The notes under the pieces were generated by a model. It made no database searches and had not been told where the DNA came from. It was given only the letters and a program-made list of their open reading frames with translations. The position numbers and the translations under genes are program-made. A DNA stretch of 64,000 nt from Ashinkailepas kermadecensis (lineage: Eukaryota; Arthropoda; Thecostraca; Neolepadidae): NCBI GenBank assembly GCA_034440615.1, contig JAOTOM010004675.1:62001-126000 (forward strand). The letters run 5' to 3'. This document shows, one piece after another, positions 59,001 to 63,216 of the stretch (positions are counted from its first letter, which is position 1; every line of letters starts with the position of its first letter).

Positions 59001-61907
59001 ACACCACCGGCACCCGGCCATCAGGAACGTGCCTCAGAGTAAGTCTGCACTTGTGCGGGCCACGGACGAGAGGCGACACCATCGCGATGGTGTCGCCGCG
59101 GACGGGCCTCATAGTAAGTCTACTCTTGTGCGGGCCACAGACGAGAGGCGACACCACCAGCACCCGGCCTTCAGGAATGTCCCTCAGAGTAAGTGTCTAG
59201 CTCTGGCTTGTGTCGCTGTTAGGCGAAGAGTCCAATCGAGCCGGTCGAAGTCGACGTGGTGTGCGGCCCGTGATTGCTTCTGTGGATGCTAGCTACAGCG
59301 ACGTTTTGAAGTCCCGTTATGCAATACCAAGACCAGCCCTGTGTATTACAATTACGTGAATACAACTTTCACGACAGGAAAAATCGTCCACTATGCTCCA
59401 TGTGATGCATCCACAACTACAATCTGAGTGTATTTCGTATTTGATAACGCCATACGCTGACCACACGTGTAAGTGTCGCGGCTGGCCGGCAGTGGCATTG
59501 TGGTATTGTGGTTGGCGGAGATTAGCCCGACACAGATCAGTATCACTCCCTGCCGTCCAATCTGGGCGTATGTACCACTGCCACAGTGTTAAAACAATGA
59601 TTTCTCGTTAAGTGTGAGATGTCGAAGCAAGTACAGCAGGATGTCGAATTTTCCATGGAAATGATGTTATTAAAAAACAATTGTTAAGTCCTGCAAACCC
59701 ACTTTTGAGACAGTTGCGTACATATCGCTGTTCCCGATTTGCGTGATTTAAAGGGTACCTAATTTGATGACGCTGATATCAACTTTAACTATGCAAACAC
59801 CGGGATGTTCGTTATCACGATCCTGATCCGTTATGGTGAGCATAAGCATGACACTTGTCAACGAGATAGTTAGAAACGAGGAATGAAGACTTCACAAACA
59901 TGCACCAAGAAGCTTGATGTCGATACCCCTTTGGGGAGGATGTCGATTCAGTGTTCAGTAAGTGTTCAGTGTTCACTACATTCCAGCCTATTTCGCTAAG
60001 AATGTATCACTGCATTGCCACCATACAGCTGGTGCATTGAACTGTGCCACCGCCGGTCGCTCACGGTGGCCCACGCTGAAGTGGCATGGACAATATCAGG
60101 AGCCTAAGATACTAAATGGTCTCAATTGTCCTGCCACTGAGGGAATATTCAGGAAACCTGTGATCATAATACTCTCGTCAATCACAAGAGCCCGCTGGGC
60201 TTTATTGGACGCGTGCCACCAACCATCGCGTCAGTGTTGGCCATGTCGCGCTGACTGGCTTCACACTAGTTGTGTGAGCGCGGTTCGCGCTAACACTGTC
60301 TGACTGTGCGGCAGCCTCCAGCTCGCTCATCATCCGACATTCGTCGCTGTCGGCCGTGCAAGAGGACAGCGACGACTCTCTGCGGATGCGACCGGGAGCT
60401 CCGATCGTGCCGCCGGCCACCGCCCGTCGCGCCCACAACCGTCAGTATAGTCGGACCCTGTACACCGCCTACATCCGTCCTGTGCACCGCCTACAACCGT
60501 CCTGTACACCGCCTACAACCGTCCTGTACACCGCCTACAACCGTCCTGTACACCGCCTACAACCGTCTTGTACGCCGCCCACAACCGTCCTGTACACCGC
60601 CCACAACCGTCCTGTATACCGCCTACAACCGTCCTGTACACCGCCTACAACCGTCCTGTACACCGCCCACAACCGTCCTGTACACCGCCCATAGCCGTCA
60701 GTATAGTCGTACCCTGTACATCGTCCTCAACCGTCAGTATATTTGGGCCCTGTGTACACTGCGAACAGCCGTCAGTATAGTCGGACCCTGTACACCGTCT
60801 TCAACCGTCAGTATAGACGGACCCTGTGCACGGCCCACAACCGTCTGTATATTGACCTTGCACACTGCTAGTTAATACTTTCTACGTCCTGTGTCGCAGA
60901 ACATAGTAATTGCAGAGGTTTTAACCTTCCAGAGTTACATAGTCATGATTGGGTTGAAAATATATAATTAGAATATTACTCCAGTCACCAACTAAAAAGG
61001 ACATTTTCTGATGTCCAGCGGTTGAAAAGATGCACCAGATCAACTTACTCCGAGACGCAGCATAGGCTACATTTATGCACCCCAATAAAACCCAATAAAA
61101 CCTATATTGATATAAGTTTGTGATGTTCCCAGCAACCGCAAATGCATCATTGTTTCTGGATTTTTTGCAATGCAAAATAAGGGAGTCACTTTGTGTTTGT
61201 ATTCGAATGCTATATACTAGATGTTAGGCATAGGTAGTGTTTTTCTACTGCACCGTCGAATGTAGATGCTGGGCATATTTTACGTCGCGTATAGGGTTTT
61301 CGGTGTTGGCGGTTTTATCCGGTTTCAACCAGCTTTGGCCTCTGTCATAGATACAAATAGTTTTCTCCGGTTTTTTCCCAACCATGAATTGAAGGGCATT
61401 TCAGTGCGATTAGGCTGTTCGAGCCGCGCATGTATATCTGTGTGGTGTAGCATGGCTCGATGTCTGAGTCCTCTACGTGTGGCCCACCTGGTGTGACTGA
61501 TGTTTGGCATCTGACGGGTGACGTCGGCGGTATGGTGTCGACTCGTGCCGGCACCGTCTGTACCGCCACAGTCGAGTACGGGATCCACTGAGCTACCCGC
61601 TGCTGCGCCCACAGGCATGTCGTCGCCGTCACCTTCGGACGACGACGACGCCGACGACGAGGAGGTGGTGGAGATTGTGCGGCGGCCGTCGCCGGCGCGG
61701 AGACGCGCCTCCATCAGGCGGCCGTCGCAGCGACCGTCGAGCGCGTCACCCGGCACCGACCCGGCCCGCGACGACGACGACGATGAGTCCAGTTGGCGTG
61801 TGCCCAGCGCCATCTACAAACTGTACGGTGACGTCGGCAGCAGCAGCGACGACTCCAGCCAGGGCACCGACCAGCTGCTGCGGAGCATCTTCGGCGACGA
61901 GGTGTGA
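15982..61907 (+). CDS. CPLANE1: CPLANE1 (C5orf42/JBTS17) homologue, about 24 coding exons
   Basis: In vertebrates CPLANE1 is the large scaffold of the CPLANE complex with INTU, FUZ and WDPCP. It acts at the basal body to support intraflagellar transport assembly and ciliogenesis, and human mutations cause Joubert syndrome 17 and OFD6. The predicted exons follow known CPLANE1 landmarks in order: an N-terminus ending KHKKPFASLHWLGA, then SVFLLDGG, GELFTWHRD, LLVWED, LAVAVNQRD, RQRFSVSCHP..GYMVT, GLLTEAVWFARQLGDW, the PEYLEFL helix and a second helical block ending ILVYIWL. The C-terminal half is mostly disordered, with an acidic tail ending in SIFGDEV. Splice phases agree at most junctions. The total is about 3,500 residues, somewhat longer than the roughly 3,200 of the human protein, mainly from low-complexity insertions. 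Uncertain points are the start of exon 8, a possible missing exon before exon 13, and the donors of exons 15, 16 and 21. The gene hosts an antisense LINE and an antisense Penelope element in introns. Confidence 0.88.
16282..16588 (+). CDS. CPLANE1: CPLANE1 exon 2, first propeller blades
   Basis: The acceptor CCCTGGCAG is at 16273-16281. The exon encodes ASESVFLLDGGRTCILQLPS and later AGVDFNGELFTWHRDSNTL, a WD-like blade typical of CPLANE1. The donor CCAT|GTGAGA leaves one base (phase 1), which fits exon 3. A later donor at 16603 (CTG|GTAAAA) would give phase 0 and break the frame of exon 3. Confidence 0.8.
16589..17280. other. CPLANE1 intron 2
   Basis: AT-rich intron with a (TA)n run at about 17098-17131 followed by TGCATA repeats. 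Ends TTGTGCCCAG. Confidence 0.6.
17281..17492 (+). CDS. CPLANE1: CPLANE1 exon 3, propeller
   Basis: The acceptor TTTTGTGCCCAG precedes two bases completing a split codon, then SSLLSPRVFVDCRCERALLV and GGPLLVWEDATPARWSLVTP. The GGPLLVWED segment is the blade end equivalent to CIFLWEY in vertebrates. The donor ACA|GTAGGT ends in phase 0. A tiny retroposon sits 20 bp downstream. Confidence 0.8.
17499..17591 (+). mobile_element. Ultra-short retroposed element, copy 1, with 14-bp TSD
   Basis: A 65-bp insert at 17513-17577 is bracketed by the perfect 14-bp direct repeat GAACTCGGCATCCC (17499-17512 and 17578-17591). It starts TGGGCGCGA, can fold with GGGCGC pairing to GCGCCC, continues TAAAGCCCAAATAAC and ends in (AAAC)n. 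A second copy lies at 63133-63216 with the same 5' start. The GGTCGAAGCGCC segment loosely resembles a pol III box B. Confidence 0.8.
17690..18115. repeat. Degenerate 15- to 17-bp array that reverses orientation
   Basis: About 20 copies of a unit like GCGCAAATGTACGTAA run forward from 17690 to about 18035, then four to five copies appear in the opposite orientation (TTACGTACTTTTGCGC, TTACGTACATTTGCGC-like) to about 18115. Minus-strand frames of 120 to 198 codons here are repeat artefacts. Confidence 0.85.
18460..18552. repeat. About 25-bp repeat of a 3' splice site
   Basis: Four tandem copies of a unit TGTGGTTGACAGGGTAACGG (variants GGCAGGGTGAC) each hold a CAG|GG acceptor core. The last copy is the true acceptor of exon 4 (GGTTGACAG|GGCGAG). 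Confidence 0.8.
18553..18761 (+). CDS. CPLANE1: CPLANE1 exon 4
   Basis: The acceptor GTGGTTGACAG opens GERWARCSLVFGTDTHLVTS and later HWQPPGQLL, SRFSARWSVLRVPW and RHRGALLA. The donor CACG|GTGAGT leaves two bases (phase 2), matching exon 5. It corresponds to the second propeller region, which precedes the LAVTLNQ segment in vertebrates. Confidence 0.8.
18762..19151. other. CPLANE1 intron 4
   Basis: Unique sequence; nothing else recognised. Confidence 0.5.
19152..19304 (+). CDS. CPLANE1: CPLANE1 exon 5
   Basis: The acceptor GCCTCCGCAG is followed by one base completing an Arg codon, then YSRSGHVLAVAVNQRDSQLS and LLYLSPPGRAVLVVSLHGG. This equals the SRDGLTLAVTLNQ block of vertebrate CPLANE1. 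The donor AGCG|GTACGG leaves CG, completed by exon 6. Confidence 0.8.
19500..20287 (-). mobile_element. Possible DNA-transposon remnant enclosing an 18-bp array
   Basis: Read on the minus strand from 20287, the sequence starts CAGTGGCGTAGCCAGAATTT followed by a G-rich run. I know this kind of terminus from widespread non-autonomous DNA transposons. The opposite end is not clear; a G9 tract with CTCTAG at about 19520 may be its relic. The tandem array at 19735-20125 lies inside. Confidence 0.4.
19735..20125. repeat. 18-bp GC-rich minisatellite, about 22 copies
   Basis: The unit GGAAGGCCCAGGGCCGTC is repeated about 22 times with few substitutions. Because 18 is a multiple of three, all frames on both strands stay open (125 to 269 codons); none is a gene. 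Confidence 0.95.
20288..21390. other. CPLANE1 intron 5, unique part
   Basis: No gene or repeat recognised between the 18-bp and the 74-bp arrays. Confidence 0.5.
21391..22643. repeat. 74-bp satellite carrying copies of exon 6 acceptor and 5' end
   Basis: About 16 copies of a 74-bp unit. Each contains TGTCCTCGCCAG|GTACCACTGGCCGG, a slightly changed copy of the true boundary CCGTCCCCGCCAG|GTACTACTGGCTGG at 22643/22644, and continues with a GTCGCTGT copy of exon 6. The last copies run straight into the exon. Repeated 64-codon frames are artefacts. Confidence 0.95.
22644..22826 (+). CDS. CPLANE1: CPLANE1 exon 6
   Basis: The acceptor CCCCGCCAG is followed by one base completing Arg, then YYWLASLCWLPGDALLAAIT, KQGSLALLSVL and RYLLLHPLVGP. 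This matches the WVGDISWTHDSLF / RGSLVLL / IPLHPL pattern of vertebrate CPLANE1. The donor CCCAG|GTCAGC leaves AG (phase 2). Confidence 0.85.
22827..23737. other. CPLANE1 intron 6, first part
   Basis: Unique DNA, nothing recognised. Confidence 0.4.
23738..24402 (+). pseudogene. Possible decayed mobile-element ORF, unrecognised
   Basis: Two overlapping frames (23738-23989 and 24028-24402) read as one broken protein-like stretch with residues such as LPTRKQVANHVRRAIND and IASDRYVVSNRTAAEIVNWF. The SDRY.VSNR.AA.I pattern resembles ORFs seen often as multicopy, transposon-associated proteins in invertebrates, but I cannot name the family. There is a frameshift near 23990 and a short repetitive Cys/Ser end. 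It lies in CPLANE1 intron 6. Confidence 0.3.
24403..25685. other. CPLANE1 intron 6, middle part
   Basis: No gene seen. It may hold further decayed transposon sequence (for example around 24950-25080), with stops in all frames. Confidence 0.3.
25690..26735. repeat. 39-bp satellite leading into exon 7 acceptor
   Basis: About 26 copies of a 39-bp unit CACTGCAGTGGGTGTTGTGT plus GGTACAGTGAGCCAGTCAC. Each unit carries ACAG|TGAGCC, identical to the real exon 7 boundary GACAG|TGAGCC at 26750/26751. The unit is a multiple of three, so open frames of up to 265 codons appear on both strands; they are artefacts. Confidence 0.93.
26751..26892 (+). CDS. CPLANE1: CPLANE1 exon 7
   Basis: The acceptor TTCTCCATTGACAG is followed by one base completing Ser. 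The exon encodes EPTVPGQSPLSSARSATQPC then RQRFSVSCHPHRPVLLCSSG and YMVTMVE. RQRFS..H..P.L..S.GYMVT is a hallmark string of CPLANE1. The donor GAG|GTGAAA ends in phase 0. Confidence 0.85.
26893..28620. other. CPLANE1 intron 7
   Basis: Contains a 40-codon protein-like piece at about 27521-27643 (FTALTTESIYMLAKYLI) ending at a stop, perhaps a transposon remnant. A minus-strand open frame of 135 codons at 28194-28601 has no recognisable features. A short exon could be hidden here. Confidence 0.35.
28621..30004 (+). CDS. CPLANE1: CPLANE1 exon 8, large helical exon
   Basis: An open frame of about 461 codons with strong G/C third positions. The acceptor CTGTGCGACCAG at 28620 keeps phase 0 with exon 7; an alternative at 28598 (TTTCTTCAG) would need a different upstream phase. 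It begins YISSAQDLVSALSRDQLLAD. A low-complexity GADGADDADDADDADH segment occurs near 28900-28945. The remainder is Ala/Leu/Arg-rich helical sequence, ending with SVARLMSRYHLPTPLTVGQP, equivalent to the MARFMAAYF region of vertebrates. The donor GCAC|GTGAGT leaves one base. Confidence 0.8.
30653..32310 (-). pseudogene. LINE reverse transcriptase fragments
   Basis: RT motifs are split over at least four reading-frame pieces (32310-32062, 32080-31805, 31790-31443 and 31519-30653). The last piece (288 codons) carries FADDTQVLI, the catalytic motif, and a typical C-terminal region ending in a basic stretch before the 3' UTR. At least three frameshifts separate the pieces. Confidence 0.8.
32204..33772 (-). 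pseudogene. LINE endonuclease domain ORF (5' part of pol)
   Basis: A 522-codon frame with an N-terminal hydrophobic start, an Arg/Gly-rich segment and then a complete-looking APE endonuclease (about residues 115-340), followed by a linker. It runs out of frame before the RT core, whose motifs continue in other frames at 32310-30653. The element is therefore dead as a single ORF. Confidence 0.8.
34321..35218. other. End of CPLANE1 intron 8
   Basis: AT-rich; several 60- to 120-codon ORFs without domain features. Ends with the pyrimidine-rich acceptor TTGCTTCCAG. Confidence 0.5.
35219..35310 (+). CDS. CPLANE1: CPLANE1 exon 9
   Basis: The two first bases complete a His codon from exon 8. The exon encodes QHVSIRRDVLTANISTHYLS and DVWSPQQAFK, matching the VVRDQNLSNVW region of vertebrates. 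The donor AAG|GTCCGT is in phase 0. Confidence 0.8.
35843..35961 (+). CDS. CPLANE1: CPLANE1 exon 10
   Basis: The acceptor CCACACCTCAG opens MLVCCGLLTEAVWFARQLGD, then WRTALLICVLQKE. This is the GGLVPEAVWLAHKLGDW block, one of the best-conserved parts of CPLANE1. The donor CACG|GTAGGC is in phase 2. Confidence 0.88.
35962..37743. other. CPLANE1 intron 10
   Basis: No exon recognised. A GC-rich patch at 36540-37060 holds a 93-codon frame (36725-37006) but exons 10 and 11 already join in phase, so it is probably non-coding. Confidence 0.45.
37744..38167 (+). CDS. CPLANE1: CPLANE1 exon 11
   Basis: The acceptor GTGTTCGGCCAG leads into DASEPSPAAELLSTQAAAYQ, SLRHLLLAALLAAEPLLDGL, LVPAEQPLPAEPPYVAAA and AVQKTVAVLRAAGLLQ. 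This parallels the vertebrate helices ending LVPVDLYLPAPPLYCPQP and the VLLLFRAARC helix. Exon 11 ends LQLQQ at the donor CAG|GTGAGC, phase 0. The donor is the first of a tandem series. Confidence 0.85.
38168..38480. repeat. 75- to 80-bp repeat of the exon 11 splice donor
   Basis: Donor-like cores recur at 38168 (CAG|GTGAGC), 38243 (CAG|GTGAGC), 38318 (CAG|GTGGGC), 38398 (CAA|GTGGGC) and about 38475 (CAG|TGGCGC, decayed). Each is followed by a similar sequence containing CTACTGGTGG and CTGATCTGGAA. Confidence 0.9.
38815..39012 (+). CDS. CPLANE1: CPLANE1 exon 12
   Basis: The acceptor GTCTATCGACAG opens LFRSPRLEVSLEGTYRQLKA, then LRHIFLLLFLLHTRDQLAAA. It corresponds to the FRELCALCWMLHVRDKLS helix of vertebrates. 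The donor CAA|GTAATC is in phase 0. Confidence 0.85.
39040..39480. repeat. About 26-bp degenerate satellite in intron 12
   Basis: About 14 diverged copies of a unit CACCGGCCCGGTAACATAGC, just downstream of exon 12. Unlike other arrays here it does not include the splice site itself. A short exon could be lost to view inside it, since exon 12 and exon 13 phases do not match directly. Confidence 0.8.
39753..43399 (+). CDS. CPLANE1: CPLANE1 exon 13, giant exon with disordered insert
   Basis: About 1,215 codons. The acceptor TTTGACTGTCAG at 39752 (or GCTGCTGCAG at 39761) needs an upstream phase that exon 12 does not supply, so a short exon may be missing. The start, VLSVSLVRQTAPAEAAYTAL, equals the CLSAVEWAYRMLPFSRF helix. 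Further on are PEYLEFLRGLLDVLRP, RRRGLFRCVSFSDIWRP and YERVEKLLAWFLMWRGREIR, then ILVYIWLTDR, all in vertebrate order. After that comes a Gly/Arg run (about 41035-41090), about seven copies of YGGQPDRG (41225-41390), Tyr/Gly/Gln/Asn-rich sequence, and a coiled-coil segment, SQLSDEVRQLRQEQRQL. The donor CAG|GTGAGC is in phase 0. Without splicing, a stop comes after 58 more codons, ending at 43576. Confidence 0.88.
43400..44759. other. CPLANE1 intron 13
   Basis: Includes a long (CT)n/(CTAT)n microsatellite, then AT-rich DNA. Ends with TTCCTGGGATCTGTTCCAG, which preserves phase 0. Confidence 0.6.
43787..44156. repeat. (CT)n, (CTCTAT)n and (CTAT)n compound microsatellite
   Basis: About 370 bp of pure pyrimidine-rich and then CTAT/ATAT repeats. 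The Ser/Leu/Ile/Tyr open frame across it is an artefact. A separate (AT)n run lies at about 44230-44254. Confidence 0.97.
44760..46784 (+). CDS. CPLANE1: CPLANE1 exon 14, disordered and coiled-coil exon
   Basis: 675 codons. The acceptor TCTGTTCCAG at 44759 was chosen over ATGCAG at 44736 because it keeps phase 0 with exon 13. It opens ISQIVADEVRKALRESSAGR. A short motif, YAEYPFLLHLKQEP, recalls a conserved Pro/Leu-rich motif in the vertebrate disordered half. A helical segment (about 45070-45370) includes VERVLGVHKRGLAGLYDRKA and a coiled coil around EEELAADRRTTQEIHKLDNE. The rest is Pro/Ser/Glu-rich and probably unstructured, ending in a helix with DIGTKIGQAVQMADQQQDYD. The donor CCAG|GTGGGT is in phase 0. 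Confidence 0.82.
46785..50202. other. CPLANE1 intron 14
   Basis: Long, mostly unique AT-leaning intron. No exon or mobile element recognised apart from the satellite at its 3' end. Confidence 0.5.
49745..50130. repeat. 48-bp satellite with a divergence gradient
   Basis: The unit CTGGTCCGGTCCGTCACCAG plus CCCGCGTGATCCTCCACCCC. The copies near 49990-50110 are almost identical, while those toward 49750 are increasingly diverged, which suggests growth toward the exon. It ends about 70 bp before exon 15. Confidence 0.9.
50203..50492 (+). CDS. CPLANE1: CPLANE1 exon 15
   Basis: The acceptor CTCCTGCTAG at 50202 opens ILDQLGPSPVVSSAATLQLF, then SMERRLHPPPSSLDAMLSAQ and SECELRLDRRARALLMCTPN, in phase 0. 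The 3' end is uncertain: donors at 50396/50397 (CTTAG|GTTAGA) and at 50492/50493 (ATTG|GTTAGC) are both possible. Confidence 0.65.
50717..50829 (+). CDS. CPLANE1: CPLANE1 exon 16 (tentative)
   Basis: A good acceptor, GTGCTGGCTCTTCAG, precedes a basic and hydrophobic frame (KPKRTLATIPILRIPLVSRK, then QLGRLTSTLPNN). Donors ACTAG|GTGGGT (50825) or GGTGG|GTGGAA (50829, phase 0 to exon 17) are possible. Another frame, ETETDTGHHPHPP, would fit the earlier donor of exon 15 but ends at a stop, so the choice is not settled. Confidence 0.45.
51068..51178 (+). CDS. CPLANE1: CPLANE1 exon 17
   Basis: The acceptor TTTCCATGACAG opens 37 codons: FTVKNNQRRRKDKDRRKETR then KQDAAEVITELLDDQRQ, a basic helix likely to form a coiled coil. 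The donor ACAG|GTTTGC is weak; phase 0 both ends. Confidence 0.6.
52089..53780 (-). pseudogene. Penelope-like element, RT core and GIY-YIG endonuclease
   Basis: Two frames (53780-53319 and 53300-52089) carry the remaining RT motifs and the C-terminal endonuclease. Between them, at 53275-53400, a short stretch with duplicated ACGAAGCTATGA segments interrupts the RT just before YMRYIDDIF. The 403-codon second frame is otherwise intact, and includes CPAGRRTCHTCINGLKG, a Cys-rich linker before GIY-YIG typical of PLEs. Confidence 0.8.
53609..55315 (-). pseudogene. Penelope-like element, N-terminal region and start of RT
   Basis: A 568-codon frame. The first 250 residues are low-complexity and not recognised. 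PLE-type sequence appears from about SNLSKLPLDSDILGLLDKGP (about 54520) onward: GPNFALAQK, a region rich in charged helices with YNKTDYIEKARKITDDYQ-like sequence, and the RT start VPLRPIVSASG. The frame is lost just after a VFTMDVK.-type motif, which in intact elements continues into the RT core. Confidence 0.7.
55268..55320 (+). ncRNA. Hammerhead-ribozyme-like motif of the Penelope element
   Basis: The plus strand reads CTGACGA, then a T, the self-complementary arms GGCC..CCT..GGCC, and then GAAACGTTGAGCAATAAAG. CTGANGA and GAAA separated by a short stem are the conserved hammerhead core, and PLEs are known to carry hammerhead motifs near their ends. The orientation is opposite to the element's ORF, and stem III is not clearly formed, so activity is doubtful. 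Confidence 0.35.
55412..55780. other. CPLANE1 intron 17, after the Penelope element
   Basis: Nothing recognised. Confidence 0.5.
55781..55995. repeat. About 97-bp duplication of exon 18 acceptor and 5' end
   Basis: CCAGACGTACC(A/G)(A/C)CAGTCGCCG and the following CCCA(C/T)TGGGT(G/A)TCGACAGC occur at 55862 and again at 55959 (the true acceptor). A partial third copy (CAGCAGTGTGATGTTG) lies at 55808. The upstream copy has the acceptor CAG and the first 45 bp of the exon. Confidence 0.85.
55962..56113 (+). CDS. CPLANE1: CPLANE1 exon 18
   Basis: The acceptor TCTTCCTCTGCCAG opens TYRQSPPAHWVSTAVPEDIS, then a seven-Pro run and DDDRDEEDYDIRWFPF. The donor TTTAG|GTGCGT leaves AG (phase 2). An acidic, proline-rich segment, probably disordered. 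Confidence 0.7.
56470..56790. repeat. Degenerate TCTG-rich repeat in intron 18
   Basis: Irregular repeats of GGTCTGTGATCTGATCTGTG type. No clean period; it ends just before the pyrimidine tract of exon 19. Confidence 0.7.
56797..56934 (+). CDS. CPLANE1: CPLANE1 exon 19
   Basis: The acceptor TTTCTGTACAG is followed by one base completing Ser from exon 18. The exon encodes GVAASSASSGSGAVPSSEDL, then EQWNPFQTRNTPVNSRTSYP. The donor CAGAG|GTGTGT is in phase 2. Confidence 0.75.
57082..57127 (+). CDS. CPLANE1: CPLANE1 exon 20, micro-exon
   Basis: The acceptor TCGATTTGCAG is followed by one base completing Arg, then RFMEDILMVATLATL. The donor CTT|GTAATG is in phase 0. The exon is short, but both phases fit exons 19 and 21. 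Confidence 0.5.
57128..57990. other. CPLANE1 intron 20
   Basis: No exon recognised; short ORFs of up to 163 codons without domain features. Confidence 0.4.
57991..58416. repeat. 78-bp satellite carrying copies of exon 21 acceptor
   Basis: Six copies of a 78-bp unit with GGATATTTTCAGCCGAGGCG, GACACGTCAG|GCGATACC and AACGTCCCGGTAGG. The true boundary is GACACGTCAG|GCAATACC at 58416/58417. The unit is divisible by three, giving open frames of up to 230 codons on both strands; these are artefacts. Confidence 0.93.
58417..58488 (+). CDS. CPLANE1: CPLANE1 exon 21 (3' end uncertain)
   Basis: The acceptor ACACGTCAG opens AIPEAPRRLKSSSGAELSTP, then VLSP at the donor CCCCG|GTGAGC, which keeps phase 0 to exon 22. 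The frame stays open to 58605, so a longer form is possible. Confidence 0.55.
58897..59038 (+). CDS. CPLANE1: CPLANE1 exon 22
   Basis: The acceptor GTGTCGACAG opens RHSSDWDTPVDSVASSVGRR, then RATDERRHHRHPAIRNVPQ. The donor CTCAGA|GTAAGT is near ideal and leaves one base, matching exon 23. Two further copies of its 3' end lie downstream. Confidence 0.7.
58980..59195. repeat. 75-bp repeat of exon 22 3' end and donor, three copies
   Basis: GTGCGGGCCACAGACGAGAG to CTCAGA|GTAAGT is present three times (donor cores at 59039, about 59114 and about 59189). The unit is in frame (25 codons), so read-through would add peptide repeats instead of splicing. The middle copy has a changed interior that forms GACACCATCGCGATGGTGTC, a perfect 20-bp palindrome. 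Confidence 0.9.
59196..60314. other. CPLANE1 intron 22
   Basis: Unique sequence, no exon or repeat recognised. Confidence 0.5.
60315..60440 (+). CDS. CPLANE1: CPLANE1 exon 23
   Basis: The acceptor ACTGTGCGGCAG supplies two bases completing Thr from exon 22, then SSSLIIRHSSLSAVQEDSDD and MRPGAPIVPPATARRAHN. The donor AACC|GTCAGT leaves one base. The acceptor CCTCCAG at 60321 would break the phase. Confidence 0.7.
60425..60860. repeat. About 21-bp satellite derived from exon 23 donor region
   Basis: A central block of near-identical ACAACCGTCCTGTACACCGCC units (60480-60690) is flanked by variants with the true donor context ACAACC|GTCAGTATAG plus CCCTGTACA. Units carry the same ACAACC|GT core as exon 23. 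Confidence 0.92.
60861..61614. other. CPLANE1 intron 23, distal part
   Basis: AT-rich, nothing recognised. Ends GCTGCGCCCACAG. Confidence 0.5.
61615..61907 (+). CDS. CPLANE1: CPLANE1 exon 24, terminal exon and stop
   Basis: The acceptor CTGCGCCCACAG gives two bases completing Arg, then MSSPSPSDDDDADDEEVVEI, a basic Arg/Ser-rich stretch, RDDDDDESSWRVPSAIYKLY, and ends RSIFGDEV with TGA at 61905-61907. The composition (acidic clusters, low complexity) suggests a disordered tail with one amphipathic helix near the end. Confidence 0.8.
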
Positions 61908-63132
61908 GCGGCGATCGAGTAGCGGCGTATGTCAGCCGTCTTCCAGGGCGTGGTGGTGGTGGTGGCGCTTGGATGTGTGGACTTGGTACGACATTTGCGA
62001 AAGTGAGTCTGACTCTTCCCTTTTGTACGAATATGGTGCGATCTACATTCACTGGTGATATTGCGGAAGTATTAATTATCCTCCGTGAATTTAGGTGTTA
62101 GCATTCCAGTTGGCTCGTCTGGAGCCAGTCTGGCTCGTCCAGTTGGCTCCAGTCGTCCACTCCGCTACTCAGTAAGAAGGCTGCAAATTAATCCGTCGTG
62201 TCCAATGTTTCGCGTTGAATGTTTGCTTGCTCATTGACGTATTTCCCAGTGATCTCGTTTTGTGGAGTCTAGTCATGGTTCTAGTTATAAATTTTATAAA
62301 TATACGCTTCATCGCTCTGTCCTCTTCTTGGGGTATGTTTCAGCTGATTTAGAATATGCAGTCGATCTGACCTTAAAATATTTTATCAGATTAGGATTGA
62401 CCTGGCGAATGTGTGACTGATTGAATCATGATTTCGGCGAGACTTCTCATGAATAACGGTCGACTAAATGTCTGTAGTGTTGCACGAGCGACAACCGTTG
62501 CGGAAGAAATGGGAGGAACTGCCTAGTGCATAATATGACTGGCCATTGTTGACCAGATTATTCAGCGTTATTGGTTTTCGTGCGTACACGGGTGTTTTTT
62601 TTTGTCTGGTAAGAATGCAGTTAAATTATTTCGGGTGCCTAAATACTTCGGCTGATAGATGCGAAGTGCTTTGTGTAGGCTGGCTCAAAGGTATGTCAAT
62701 GTTAAAGCCGGTAAACATTGCACCGAACATTGGAGGCGCTCGAGCCACTCCAACGAGATATAAATCCTACCCGTGTCGGGACTTGCGGTATAGGAGAAGT
62801 TGAAGGCATGGGAATGACAGGTGTTCAATTTTTAAACTTGTGGAGAAAAAAGCTTCAATTCACAAGTTGTGGAGAAAATTGCCGCTAATTGGAGTATTCA
62901 GGAGTTTCTAAGAGTACGAACGCTATGCAAAGGCGCAAGGTATGCATAGCTGGGTCCCTTACGTACAGCGGCATCTATCCGCACATGGCTTGTTTCTTTT
63001 TCTGTTATTTTTCACATTTGTGCTAGCCTAGGCATTGTATGCATATGAGTTGCCGTCGGGACTTTCTTAGCTTCCTTCCCCTTGCTGAAAACCGCAATAA
63101 TTCGCTTCATCTGTTTATCAACTGTCTATCGC
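61908..63132. other. CPLANE1 3' UTR and downstream DNA
   Basis: No perfect AATAAA was found close to the stop; TATAAATTTTATAAATATAC at about 62287 is AT-rich and could hold a variant signal. Short repeats of CCAGTTGGCTC and TCTGGCTCGTC occur at 62107-62155. No further gene is recognised. Confidence 0.4.
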
Positions 63133-63216
63133 AGTCTCTAATCGTTGGGCGCGAGTGATCAAGTCTGGTTGAAGCGCCCTAAAGTCCAAATAACTAACTA
63201 ACGAGTCTCTAATCGT
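63133..63216 (+). mobile_element. Ultra-short retroposed element, copy 2, with 13-bp TSD
   Basis: A 58-bp insert, TGGGCGCGAGTGATCAAGTC onward, is bracketed by the perfect repeat AGTCTCTAATCGT (63133-63145 and 63204-63216). It has the same 5' start and hairpin arms (GGGCGC, GCGCCC) as the copy at 17513 and ends in TAACTAACTAAC rather than (AAAC)n. Confidence 0.8.
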
